DNA of 64,000 bases from Diphasiastrum complanatum (lineage: Eukaryota; Streptophyta; Lycopodiopsida; Lycopodiales; Lycopodiaceae), in NCBI GenBank assembly GCA_029204225.1, contig CM055095.1, forward strand, positions 56,458,728-56,522,727. The letters are read 5' to 3'. Below, piece by piece: positions 36,213 through 54,068 of the stretch. A program made the translations under genes and the position numbers. How positions within the stretch are numbered: the stretch's first letter is position 1; each line of letters begins with the position of its first letter. The notes below the pieces were generated by a model. That model was not told the origin of the DNA and made no database searches. It worked only from the letters and a program-made list of their open reading frames with translations.

Positions 36213-38036
36213 CTTAAGTCTTTTAGAGCGCCAGGTAATTCTAGTACTTCTTTTGTTGATTTATCCTTTAAGGATGGCACTAGTTGCAAGAATTGTTGTT
36301 TTAATACAGCTGTTTTTGGCCCCCATGATCTCATTCGTATGAATGGAATTGTAGGACGCCAAGCTGTGACTGTTCTGTTTGATGATGGTTCCACACATAA
36401 CTTTATAAATGCTAAACTGGTGCAGAAGCTTAGGGCGGCTACCACGCCAAGTAATCACTTGTATGTGGTGAAAATGGTGTCGGGGGAAGATCGACAAGCT
36501 TAGGATCAGCTTGTTCCTCAGCTGCCGCTTCAGATTCAAGATTATATTGAACCGCTAGATTTTCATATTATGAACTTGGATAGCGTAAACATAATCTTAG
36601 GAAAAGAATGGTTTTATTCTAAAACCAAGTCTTTAAGAAAGAATTATGTTACTCATAGTATTTCCTTTTTGTATAAGGGCTCGTTGGTTGAGCTAAAAGG
36701 CGATGTAAATAGGCCTTTTGATACTTTGGTATCTGCTTTAGAAGTTGTAGAATATTTGACAGATTCTGGTAATAAGGTTTATCTTTGTTTTTTGAAAGAT
36801 GAAATTTATGTGGATGACCATGCAGTCCAGAGTCTAAATATTGATTTATCGCATTTGCCTTTGAATGTGCCTATAAATAATCCCTTAAGTGCTAACTCAC
36901 TTGAAGGAATAATATCTAACAAACTTAGGCAAGAATATAGCGATGTTTTTCCTGATAAACTCCCTGATGGCCTACCTCCCCAAAGGAGTGTTGATCATCA
37001 GATAGAGTTGCTTCTTGGAAGCCAACTTGTATCTCTTTTTCCATACAGGATTAGCATCAAGGAAGAGGATGAAATTTCTAAGCAGCTACAAGAACTCCTT
37101 AGGATGGGCCATATATGGCCTAGTAAGTCCCCTTGGGGAGTAGCCATCCTTTTAGTTAGTAAAAAGGATGGCGACACATGTTTGTGTGGTGACTTTAAGA
37201 AGTTAAATGATTTAACCATCAAGAACAAATATCCCTTACCTAGGATGGATGATCTTATGGATCGTCTGAATGGGGCTATGTATTTCTCCAAGATTGATCT
37301 TAGATCAGGTTACCATCAGATAAGGATTAGGAACGAAGTGAAGAAAAAATATAGCTGTAGAAAAAGTCCATTGATAACATGGACGAATGAAATGGATGAA
37401 AGTTTTGAGACTCTCAAGCACTATGTTTCTACAGCTCCAATTTTACACATTGTCGATCCTAACTCGCCCTTTGTGGTTGATACGGATGCTAGTGACTTTG
37501 TTGTTGGAGCGATCCTTTATCAGGACGGTAGACCAGTTGCTTTTGAAAGCAAGAAGCTGGATCCTGCTCAGACTAGGTATTCTACTTATGAGAAGGAGCT
37601 TTTTGCAGTCATTCATGCATTAAAAATATGGAGGCATTATCTTTATGGTGCCAGATTCACGGTAATGACTGATTACCAATCCCTTAAGTGTATTTGTGAT
37701 GCCAAGGACCTTCGTGGCCGTAATGCTAGATGGTCGAAACTCATTCGGGAGTTTGTCTTCAACATTAAGTATCGTAAAGGTATGTCGAATTGTGTTGCCG
37801 ATGCCTTGAGCCGGATTGGAGAGATTAATCAGTTATGCTTTGTTGAGATCCAATTTGATTTGTATCTTTCACTATGGGATCTTTGTCAAACCGATAGGTT
37901 TTTTGGTCGCATCTGGCTAGATGTCCTGACGAGAAATTCTAGATCTAGTGATGACCTTGGGATGCATGATACCAAGCAATCCCGTAATGATAAGCTACTT
38001 GAGGACTATTCCATAAGGAATGACCTACTTTTCTGA
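36213..38036 (+). pseudogene. Gypsy protease, core-deleted RT and RNase H
   Basis: The protease site reads LFDDGSTHNFI (36375 onward), D-D-G instead of D-T/S-G, and a TAG follows at 36501-36503. From 36570 a 488-codon frame is open. It encodes the rest of protease (NIILGKEWF), the RT start ([54 protein letters not shown]) and then jumps directly to [16 protein letters not shown] and RNase H ([49 protein letters not shown]). The palm segment with the catalytic F/Y-x-D-D is missing without breaking the frame. Confidence 0.93.
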
Positions 38037-39110
38037 AAGGAAAAGGTTTGTGTGTCAAATAGAGAGGACTTGCAGGCCCAAATCTTGTAGCAGTGTCATG
38101 ACAACCCTTGTGCTGGTCACCTAGGCATACAGAGAGGACACTTGGACTTGTTAGGCAGAATTTCTTCTGGCCTAAGATGAAAGGTCATGTGGAGGCATAC
38201 GTTCAAAGTTGTGAACAATGCCAGCAAAACAAAGTAGAAAGACTCAAAGTTACGGGTCTTCTTCATCCCTTGGAAATTTCCAATAAAAAATGGGAAAGTA
38301 TTTCAATGGATTTTGTGGTTGGACTCCCTAAAACCCGGAGTGATCACGATGCCATTTGGGTGGTGGTTGATAGGCTAACCAAGATGGCGCAATTTATACC
38401 AACTAAATTAACAGTCAAGGCATCTGAACTAGCCCAGATTTTTGTTGAAAAGTTGTTCAGGTTGTTTGGTTTGCCGAATGATATTGTTAGTGATCGCAAC
38501 TCCAAGTTCACTAGCAAGCAGTTTTTGAAAACCTTGAAACAACCCTTAGTCTTAGTTCTTCGGATCACCCAGAATCTGATGGACAGACAGAATGTGTCAA
38601 CCAGACGTTGGAGGATATGCTTAGAGCATATGTTTCTCACCGACAGTCTGATTGGGAAAAGTATCTCCTTTTGGTTAAGTTTGCGCACAATAGTGCTAAG
38701 CATTCTGCCACCGGATTCAGTCCTTTTATGTTGATGTATGGCTTTCAGCCATGTTCTCCAGTTTTGGTCGGACTCAAAGGTCTCAAGGTGCAAGTTGCAG
38801 TAGATTTCCTGCAAGATATGCAAGAAATGCTAGTAGTGGCCAAGGAAAGATGAAAACCGCTCAGGATAGAGCTCAGTTTTATGCTAACCGCGGTCATTCA
38901 CCTCGAGATATTGAGGTCGGAACCTGGGTGTATCTTAAAATCCCTAAGGATTCGAAGGTACTCTGGATGGAAAAATGCCATAAGCTATCTCCTCGATATA
39001 GCGGACCTTATAAGGTTGTAAAGAAAATCAACCCAATCGCGTATCAGCTAGATCTTTCGATTGGGGTTGGGGTTCAGCTTGTTTTCCATGTAAGTCATTT
39101 AAAAGAATGA
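38037..39110 (+). pseudogene. Gypsy integrase
   Basis: The zinc-binding region is readable across a frame change (CHDNPCAGHLGIQRGH, then SCEQCQQNK). The catalytic core follows: ISMDFVVGLP (first Asp), IVSDRNSKFTSKQF (second Asp), and after a frame change near 38590, DGQTECVNQTLEDMLRAYV (Glu) and SATGFSPFMLMYGFQP. Another shift near 38850 leads to the C-terminal DNA-binding part (GTWVYLKIPKD, YSGPYKVVKKINPIAYQL). All three catalytic residues survive but in three frames. Confidence 0.92.
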
Positions 39111-39353
39111 CTTACTAGGAAGGATTCCCTAATTTCGGAAGGTGAACTAGTTGAGCTTGAGGATCCGTCTACCTTTGTGCCTACTGTACTTGAAAAAGTT
39201 GTTGACGTTTGTCGTCACCAATTGAGAAACCGTTTGGTTTCTAAGTTTTTCGTACGTTGGAAAGGTAAGACAGATGACGAGGACACTTGGGAGAGAGAGG
39301 ACTATTTAAGACCGAACTTCTCTGGCTTGCTCCCATTAGGAGGAGACTCTTAA
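39111..39353 (+). pseudogene. Gypsy chromodomain at Pol C-terminus
   Basis: After an in-frame TGA the same frame continues: LISEGELVELEDPST, VVDVCRHQLRNRLVSKFFVRW, KGKTDDEDTWEREDYL, ending at TAA 39351-39353. The pattern of aromatic residues (F-x-V-R-W-K-G, D-T-W-E) is that of a retrotransposon chromodomain, which in chromoviruses helps steer integration to particular chromatin. Confidence 0.88.
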
Positions 39354-39365
39354 AGGGAGAGAGAA
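39352..39365 (+). promoter_or_regulatory. Gypsy polypurine tract
   Basis: AAAGGGAGAGAGAA abuts the 3' LTR and overlaps the stop codon of the chromodomain frame. Confidence 0.9.
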
Positions 39366-39890
39366 TGTTACATACCCATAAGGGTACGCAATAGGAAACT
39401 TAAGGTGACAGTCTCAGTTATGGGACGGAACGCTGATCTGGAGCCATAGGTCTTTTGGATGCCACATGTCAATGTCTCATTGGCACGCAATGACTCGTTG
39501 TTATGGACCCGCGTCAGTGTGCACAACTGCCACATGTCGTTAGTCATGCTGACTCCTATGGAAGGAGATGACCCGCCTAGACTATGTATATAGAGGTGGA
39601 TCTCCATGAGCTTGCTATTCATTCTCTCCTGGAGAATGAAGAGCTCTTCCATTGGTGGTCAGGTCTAGACGAGTATCTAGGCCTCAAGATGTAGGTAGGT
39701 GAGGGTCGAGGGTAAGGCATGGTGGTATGGGACACCATGGCTTACATGAGATTCGAGCTTGCTTGACGGTGGACTGTAGCTCCAGTGCACAGGGGTGAGG
39801 TGGCAGTACCTCTATGGTTGGGCGATAACGTAGCGTTTGTCACTTGTTTGTGCTTTAGCAATGACCGGCATGACGATGAAGATTCTAACA
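39366..39890 (+). repeat. Gypsy 3' LTR (525 bp)
   Basis: It matches the 5' LTR end to end with scattered, mostly C/T and G/A differences and a one-base deletion near 39549. Confidence 0.95.
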
Positions 39891-39895
39891 GAAGG

Positions 39896-46140
<6,245 letters not shown>

Positions 46141-46534
46141 ATGGATACTATGATGCTAGAGAAAGAGAGAGTAAGAAAGGAGATTACCTTACATCCACGA
46201 TTTTTTATTTTCGGTTCTCAACCCACTTATCAACCCAGTTCTGATTAAGACCCTAACCGGCGGTACACTTTTTACCCTAAACCAGCTTATGTGTAGAACC
46301 GACGGATATGTTGGCGTATACCAACCTCAACCTCGGTATACCCCTCAAATTAGCTTCAGTATTCCGATGTATTTTTCGAGGCCCTCTAGTGAATCTATAA
46401 CCCTCTATATATCCCTTGCTATAAATGTTTCAAAACCAAGTTCAAACTTGGTAGGCTTATTCCGAGGCCAAATACCGGCGGACCCAAGGCTCGAGCATTC
46501 TGCTCCACGCGCGACTCATTTTAAAAACTATCTT

Positions 46535-46579
46535 TCAAAGAAATGCTCAAAAAAAGCCTTGGAAATCGCCCGTCCTCTT
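46535..46579 (-). mobile_element. Putative CACTA (En/Spm) terminal inverted repeat, right end
   Basis: Read on the minus strand it begins CACTACAAGAGGACGGGCG, matching the CACTACAAGA-type termini of plant CACTA elements. The element would extend left through the dyad ladder. The left terminus was not found, and no transposase (TNP2-type) was recognised. Confidence 0.5.
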
Positions 46580-47620
46580 GTAGTGATAGTAGTGAGTACT
46601 TATGCGACTTTTCAAAATCAGTACCTCCCATTGTGTGTGTTCAAATATCTAAAAATGAGCTCCCATTGTATTTTAAAGCACATGCGTAATTCAGTGACGA
46701 ACAACAATTGTGATCAATGAGATGTACAACAAAACACTATTGATCTGTCCTGCTTCTCTCCTCATTTTGGAACCAACGTTTCACGAGTTGCCTAATCAAC
46801 AGATCACCTTTACATCACTCGAGCCAAATGATGTGTCTATATATCTATGATAGGCAACAAACATGGTTATTTTAGCCATGTTCGCCGTGGTTATGAATAC
46901 TGATAGATACATAGACAGAATTAAAAGTAAGACAAACCCACGTTGGTGTTTCACAATGCACAGACTGACTGATATATACATAGATAAATCATAACAATTA
47001 AAAGTAAGACATAACCACATTGTTGGCTCACAATGCAAAGACAGACTGATAGATACATAGACAGATCATAGATAGATAGGCAAATGCGATGATAAACCAT
47101 GATGGTCTCTAAAATGAGCTCCCATTGTATTTTAAAGCAAACAGAACGCTACTGATCTGTCCTGTTTCTCTCCTCATTCTGGAACCAATATTTTGTGAGG
47201 TACCTAATAGGTACGCTTCTCAGGGCTCCACGTTGTTGCTTCACAATGCACAGACAGACAGATAGATACATCCAAAATTAAAAATAAGCTAATTAAGCTA
47301 TCTCAAACAACATACTTATTCTACAAGCATCACAATGCACAAACAGCCTAATAGATACATAGACATATCATAGATAGATAGGCAAATGTGATGATTCTAA
47401 TGCTCTCACTCGCTCTCTCTTTAGGCAATTTGATGACCTGTCATAACCTGTTATAGTTTTTAACTAAGCTATCTTAAACAACATACTTATTTTACAAGCA
47501 TCATGACCACGTTATTGCTTCACAATGCAAAAACAAACAGATAGATACATAGACAGATCATAGATACATCCAAAATTGAAAAGTAAGACAAAATCTGAGG
47601 GATAAAGAGGAAGAATAGAT
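46580..47620 (+). repeat. Dispersed short repeats, GATA-rich; no gene
   Basis: A phrase of the form CACAATGCACAGAC(A)GA(C)TGATAGATACATAGACAG recurs about six times between 46955 and 47570, and a longer block (AAATGAGCTCCCATTGTATTTTAAAGCA) occurs at 46653 and 47112. No coding signal. Confidence 0.6.
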
Positions 47621-47628
47621 TAGGGAGA

Positions 47629-48360
47629 ATGAGAAGAACAAAGAGGAGGCTTCTTCCTCATGAGTTGGAGCAGCTGCATGATGTTGTTAGTAGGGATGGA
47701 ATTAATTCCACCACATTTGAAAGAGTTGTCGATGACGCACATACTGTGGTAGATGTTGGTATGCCAGTAGGGGGATTGGGTTTTCATGAGGATGTCATGT
47801 TGAGTACATTCGGATGTCGGTTCTTCGACAAGAGGTCTAGAAGTAGGTGCGGGGATTTGTTTGACGTCTTTAGATGCAGTTGCAACTTCGTCTATCCCAT
47901 TGGATCCGATGTCCAATGTTGACATAGAGATGGTTTGGGAGTAGATTCGATATTTGTTATGTATGTTACGCCCATAGAGGTGCGTAACCATCCATCGTAT
48001 AGGACCCCTGAAGAGGAGTCAAGATCGGCCAAGGTTAAAACAATGAGACGTAGATATGTTGCTAAGAGGAGATATTGGGATGGAGTACGTGCGACAGTGA
48101 GAGGTAGAGTGGAAATTGAGAGAGTTGAACTGAGTTCAATGGAGTTTGGTACACCTGAGAAAGTGCGTAGCCAGCCTTCGTATAGGACCCTTGAGGTAGA
48201 GTCTAGATCTGCTAGAGCTAGAAGGATGAAGCGTAGAATGATGCAAAATGAAGATTTTTGGGTAGGATTTTGCCTGCACATTCCATAGGTAGGTTGTTTG
48301 AGGTGGCCAGATCGCTTGATAGACCAACGTGTCATGATTTGGGGGGATGGAGTTGTGTGA
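47629..48360 (+). pseudogene. Helitron-type protein N-terminal fragment, copy 1
   Basis: Open frames at 47629-47922 and 47935-48288 encode basic sequence with two copies of a module, EVRNHPSYRTPEEESRSA and KVRSQPSYRTLEVESRSA, each followed by an Arg-rich run. After a stop the frame that leads to RPTCHDLGG is seen, matching HDLGEMEF at the start of the replicase region of copy 2, and then the copy ends at about 48360. Assignment to Helitron rests on this shared order with copy 2. Confidence 0.55.
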
Positions 48361-49689
<1,329 letters not shown>

Positions 49690-50560
49690 GAAAACCCCAA
49701 CCAACAAGTAGTGACTCCGAAGTCTGTACGAAACAATGTTTCATACAAAACTCCTGGAAAACGAAAGCACATCCGACAAAAGGAGGAGATTGGCCTATAG
49801 GAGACAAGCCAAGATCAGGCATTTGTCAGTACATAGTATAGGCACGGTCCGTGTGTCCAAACGTGGTGATGGTAGATTAACTTTAGATGCAATGTACAGT
49901 CACTTAGAAGTGGTGTAGTAGAGCACATTGGGATCAACAAAACTGGTTTAGTTGTAGGCGTGCCTCCGCGTAGCTATCATCTGTTGACATTACATCATGT
50001 CATGCTACCATCGCCTCAGCGTCTTGACGTAGAGTTTGTTGGAAATCAGATTGTAGGAGTCCGTCCACACAGTTTAGAGTTTGTGATGGTGTACAGAATA
50101 TCCCATCTTATAGGGCATCCGAGGTAGAGGTAGAAGCGGAGAGTGTGGAGTTGGTTACGCCCGAACACATTCATAGTAATCTTTCATATTTGACTCCTGA
50201 AGTGGAATCAAGAAGTCGGAGGAAGATTATGATTCGTAGCAGGTTTATGGCAAATGTAGAGCCAGGGCTTTGCAGTTTACCGTTTAGGAAGAGGATACAC
50301 ATTTGATGTCCCACGATGATATCAAAAGAGACTTTGATGTATTGGGAGTAGGATCGATTATGCATGCTACAAATGATTCGATGTCCAATGTTGATGTTAG
50401 GGAGGGGGTAGACTCAACGACAGCAGTGTTTGTTACGCCTGAGCAAGTGCGTAATCACCCATCATATAGGACTCCAGAGGTAGAATCTAGATCTGCTAGG
50501 AGTAGAAGGTTGAACCGTAGACGCCAAGCTAAGCCAAAATATCGGACCTTGTAATTGTCT
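49690..50560 (+). pseudogene. Repeated SYRTPEVESRSAR modules upstream of Helitron replicase
   Basis: Fragments of one module type follow each other in several frames: VTPKSVRNNVSYKTPGK (about 49707), VQNIPSYRASEVE (about 50090), VTPEHIHSNLSYLTPEVESRS (about 50155) and VTPEQVRNHPSYRTPEVESRS (about 50440), the last two followed by Arg-rich tails. With the two in copy 1, at least six copies occur in 2.8 kb. The module has no domain I recognise; the basic tail suggests nucleic-acid binding. Confidence 0.6.
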
Positions 50561-50599
50561 TTGCAAAACCCCATAGTCACACAAGTCTCAGATTCTAGA

Positions 50600-52712
50600 T
50601 GACATCTTTTTGAAGTAGCTAGATCGCTTCAAACACCAACATGTCATGATCTTGGAGAGATGGAGTTTGTGTGCAGTCATTGTTCGGCCCTACGATGGAA
50701 ACCTGAAAGAAATAGCTCTTTTGGTTGCATGAAAGGCAAGGTAAAATTGCCATCGATGCCTCCTCCACCGCTGAGCTCCTACATATGCACATTTCTGCAG
50801 ATGATATTGGGGTTCATCTTAAAAAGAAGATTAGGAGTTATAATAACTCTCTAGAATTTGCATCTCTTGGGGCAAACATGGATAGGTCCACCACCAACTC
50901 TATCGACGACATGTACAACTTTTGAGTGTCTGGCCGATTGTACCATCAAATTAGTGGGTTGTTGCCCTCCGATAGTCCTTCGTTTTCACAAATTTGCATA
51001 ATGGATGGTGATGATTTGCAAGTAGATTGTACATTGTCTCTCAATGGTGACCTTATGCGTGATGTTCTCTCCCTTTTGCAAAGCATGATAATGGATGTAA
51101 ATCCTTTTGCACACCGTTTTAAGAATGTTGCTCAAATCATGCGAGAGAATTTCACAAAGAACATTCATCTTCGTATAGTGTCTGGGTGTTCGAAGAATAG
51201 AATGAACATGCAATTCAATGCTTTGACGAGCAACACGATTGTAGTATTGATGCCGTTAGATGAAAATCCGAGCGATGGAAATCAAAATATTATATTGCAA
51301 TCCATTCAAGATGGTTTACAGCGGATTAGCTAGCAGCATTCATCATATGATGCATTACAAGTAGGCCTGATTTGGTGTCGAGGGTTTTTAGCATGAAGCT
51401 TCAGCATTTGATGGATCTATTGAGGAAGGATTGGATATTTGGGCGCATTATAGGGAGGCTTCATGTTGTAGAGTTTCAGAAGAGGATTGCCTCATGCGCA
51501 CATACTGATTATTTAAAAAAGAGAGGAGTAAACCCATCACAGTAGGAGATTATGGAGATTCCAAATAGGGAGAACGATCTGATACTGTATGAATTAGTGA
51601 AGAGTTGTATGATGCATGGTCCATGCAGAGCGTCTTTCTGAAGTGCCCCATGCATGAAAGATGGGAAGTGTTCGAAGAACTACCCCAGGAGCTTCATCGA
51701 TGAGACATCCGTGGTGAATAATTACCTTTCGTACAGACATAGAGACAATGGCGAAAAAGTCCTGGTGCATGAAATAGAGCTAGACAACAAATGGGTTGTT
51801 CCATACAGTAGGTGGTTGACTCTACATTTTCAATGCCACATAAATGTAGAGGTGTGTGTACATATACGTAGTGTGAAATATTTGTACAAGTATGTGTACA
51901 AGGGACCGGATATGATAACGGCGGAGGCTGTAGAGGATGGGTGTCAGACATTGGGTGCAATCAATGAGATAGAGCAGTTTTTGAATGCACGGTACTTCTT
52001 AGCAAGCGAAGCCGGCTGGCGACTCTTCGGACTTTCTATGGGTGCTCACAAGCCAGTGGTGACCAGACTGGCAATTTATCTCTCTGGACATAACTTGATG
52101 TTCTTTCGTGACAAAGATGATTTGCAGGAGGTTATAGAAGGATCTTCAGAAACCACTTTGACTGCATACTTTGGGCTGAATAGATTTGGACGCTGAAGAG
52201 TTGCTTTACCAAGACTTGTCGAGGATGTATGTGTACAATAGAAAATTGTGTAGGTGGATCCGTTGAACCAATAGCCAGAAAATAGCTACAATCGGACACA
52301 TGTATTTTGTCCATCCGTCTAAAGGAGAGCGCTTTTATCTACGAGTTCTTTTGGGTCACATCAAGTTTCGAGGACTTGCGTACAATTGATGGTGAGGTGT
52401 TCCCATCGTTTAGAGATGCGTGTAGACATAGGCTTATAATAAACAATGCGACAGAGTGGAGTAATTGCTTGCGGGAGACACTTCATGGGGGACTCCATCC
52501 CAGTTCCGTCTCATGTATGTTGTACTTCTGTTGATCCGTGCCCCTTCTGACCCACTAGATCTTTGGAGTGTAGAGCCGTATTTGGTTGAGGATTATGCGC
52601 ATGAGTTGGGACATGCAGTAACGTGCGAGAACGTTGTTGTGAGTCAGTTTCTGGTAGATAAAGCTATTTTGGACATTGAGACGCATATGTTGCGAAGAAG
52701 GCCTTGGTAAAA
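50600..52712 (+). pseudogene. Helitron replicase (Rep) remnant, helicase missing
   Basis: The series runs HDLGEMEFVCSHCSALRW (Zn-binding start, about 50655), GKVKLPSMPPPP, a one-frame shift, RSYNNSLEFASLGAN, SGRLYHQISGLLPSD (50926), DVNPFAHRFKNVAQIMREN, VVLMPLDE, the HUH nuclease motif RGLPHAHIL at 51481-51507, MKDGKCSKNYPRSF (51648), and KYLYKYVYKG with the catalytic-tyrosine region (about 51875-51905). NEIEQFLNARYFLASEAGWRLFG follows, then LTAYFGLNR, ERFYLRVLL, and APSDPLDLW near 52550. It ends at 52710 before any Pif1-type helicase. Stops and frame changes are frequent. The Helitron Rep would nick and join single-stranded DNA in rolling-circle transposition. Confidence 0.88.
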
Positions 52713-52854
52713 TGTGTGTCTGTTCTCGAACAACATGAAAACCACTATCATGACCTATAATAGCAAGGGCATCACAAGGTGAGCTTTTTATCAAAGAATC
52801 TTTGCCTTGGGCAATCATATATTTAAAAATTAAAAGAACAAATATTGCATTTAA

Positions 52855-53032
52855 ATTTTACTATTTTGTGCTTAAACTCACTTAAAGAGTGGCACCTCAT
52901 CTTTAAGCAAATCATCACATAATTCCAAGTGCTTAGCTTTTTAGATTTTACTATTTCGTGCTCAAACTCACTTAAAGAGTGGCACCTCATCTTTAAGCAA
53001 ATCATCACATAATTCCAAGTGCTTAGCTTTTT
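52855..53032 (+). repeat. Tandem duplication, 2 x 90 bp
   Basis: The unit beginning ATTTTACTATTT starts at 52855 and 52945 and is nearly identical, so recent. Confidence 0.95.
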
Positions 53033-53149
53033 TGGTATTTATGGAGAGACATTTAGAACTGGAATTTTTTGTTAGCCTTTTTATCAAAGTCTCAAATGCA
53101 CAGCCAATAAAAAGTTGACACATAGCACATGAAAATTTCAATGGAAAGT

Positions 53150-53250
53150 GCATGTGGATAGTCAACGATGGTTGCCACATGACACATTCTGTTGGAATGT
53201 GCATGTGTTGCGTGGCAACCCATCATTGAATGTTCACATGCACATTTTGT
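53150..53250. repeat. Imperfect hairpin, arms about 48 bp
   Basis: The left arm (GTGCATGTGGATAGTC...TTGCCACATGACACAT) pairs with the right arm (ATGTGCATGTGTTGCG...CACATGCAC) around a loop of about 9 bases, with scattered mismatches and one small bulge. This is the form of a MITE or a young pre-miRNA-like foldback. Confidence 0.7.
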
Positions 53251-53698
53251 CAAAAAAAAACTTGAAAAATAAAGCAAAAAAAAAAATTGGCCCAAAATGC
53301 CAAAGCATCAAAACAAAAAAATCCCTGAAAAGAAGATTTCACACGTGGCATTCCACAAGGGAAGGCCCCCGGCGGCTGTGGCCTCAAATGGTGGGGCACC
53401 CTGCTCTCCCATATCTAAGGGATGTAGCAACAAAGGTAACAAGGAAACAACTCAAAGGATCCTTGATAAAGTTGATTAAGGATCTTTTGGGATTCTACTT
53501 AAGGAGTGCATCGCAGGGTGACCTGCAGTGCTGGCCCCACTCCATCCAATGGTGATGAATGGAGCTAAGGGAGAAAAAAGATTTCTTCCCCGTTGGATGA
53601 TGTGGGACCTGTGGAGCAGATTGCATCTGCTTTCAACTGCACTACACTCTATAAAGAGAGCCAGATCCTGTATCAAGAGTTTGGATGAAGATTATGAG
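53251..53698. other. No recognisable gene
   Basis: Frames on both strands lack domain resemblance. The sequence is moderately GC-rich and may flank the MITE target. Confidence 0.35.
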
Positions 53699-53871
53699 CA
53701 GTGCTGCAGATTGAAGGGCAACTCTACCCTTCAAAAAACTAGGTTTCTGTAAATATTGAAGGAATGCTCATGTATTTAGTTTGATATTTGAAGGGTGCAT
53801 GATTTAGATGCCCTTCATTTGAAGGGCAAAAGGCCTTGGACGGGCATTTTGCCCTTCAATCTGCAGCACTG
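53699..53871 (+). mobile_element. hAT-like MITE, 173 bp with 23-bp perfect TIRs
   Basis: The left TIR begins CAGTGCTGCAGATTGAAGGG (53699-53721) and its exact complement closes the element at 53849-53871. Likely 8-bp target duplications are ATTATGAG (53691-53698) and TTTATGAG (53875-53882), matching at 7 of 8 but with three extra bases at the right edge. The GAAGGG unit recurs inside. TIRs starting CAGTG and an 8-bp duplication are usual for hAT elements. Confidence 0.8.
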
Positions 53872-54032
53872 AAATTTATGAGGCAAGGTAGTGGGTCCCA
53901 CCTGTGGATAAAGGAAGGGCAATGGATCACGGAATCAAAGTTCTTTCCAAGGAAAGGGATCTACCACTTAATAATAATAAATTCTTTGTATTTGATTTTA
54001 TTACGGTCAAGCCCAGCACGCACGCAAATCCA

Positions 54033-54068
54033 CCCCTCCCCCCCCCCCCCCCCCCCCCCCGGGGGGGG
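54033..54068 (+). repeat. C23 run joined to G8 run
   Basis: CCCCT, then 23 consecutive C (54038-54060) and directly 8 G (54061-54068). This could be a natural i-motif/G-quadruplex hairpin or an assembly artefact. Confidence 0.9.

Larger units (their letters stand above)
33222..39890 (+). mobile_element. Complete Ty3/gypsy chromovirus-type element with TSD
   Basis: The element is bounded by LTRs at 33222-33747 and 39366-39890 and flanked by a perfect 5-bp target duplication GAAGG (33217-33221 and 39891-39895). Internal order is primer-binding site, 1.5-kb leader, gag with zinc knuckle, protease, RT, RNase H, integrase, chromodomain, polypurine tract. Integrase after RNase H places it in Ty3/gypsy; the chromodomain marks it as a chromovirus. 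RT lacks its catalytic core, so it cannot self-mobilise in its present form. LTRs differ at a few percent of positions, mostly transitions. Confidence 0.96.
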
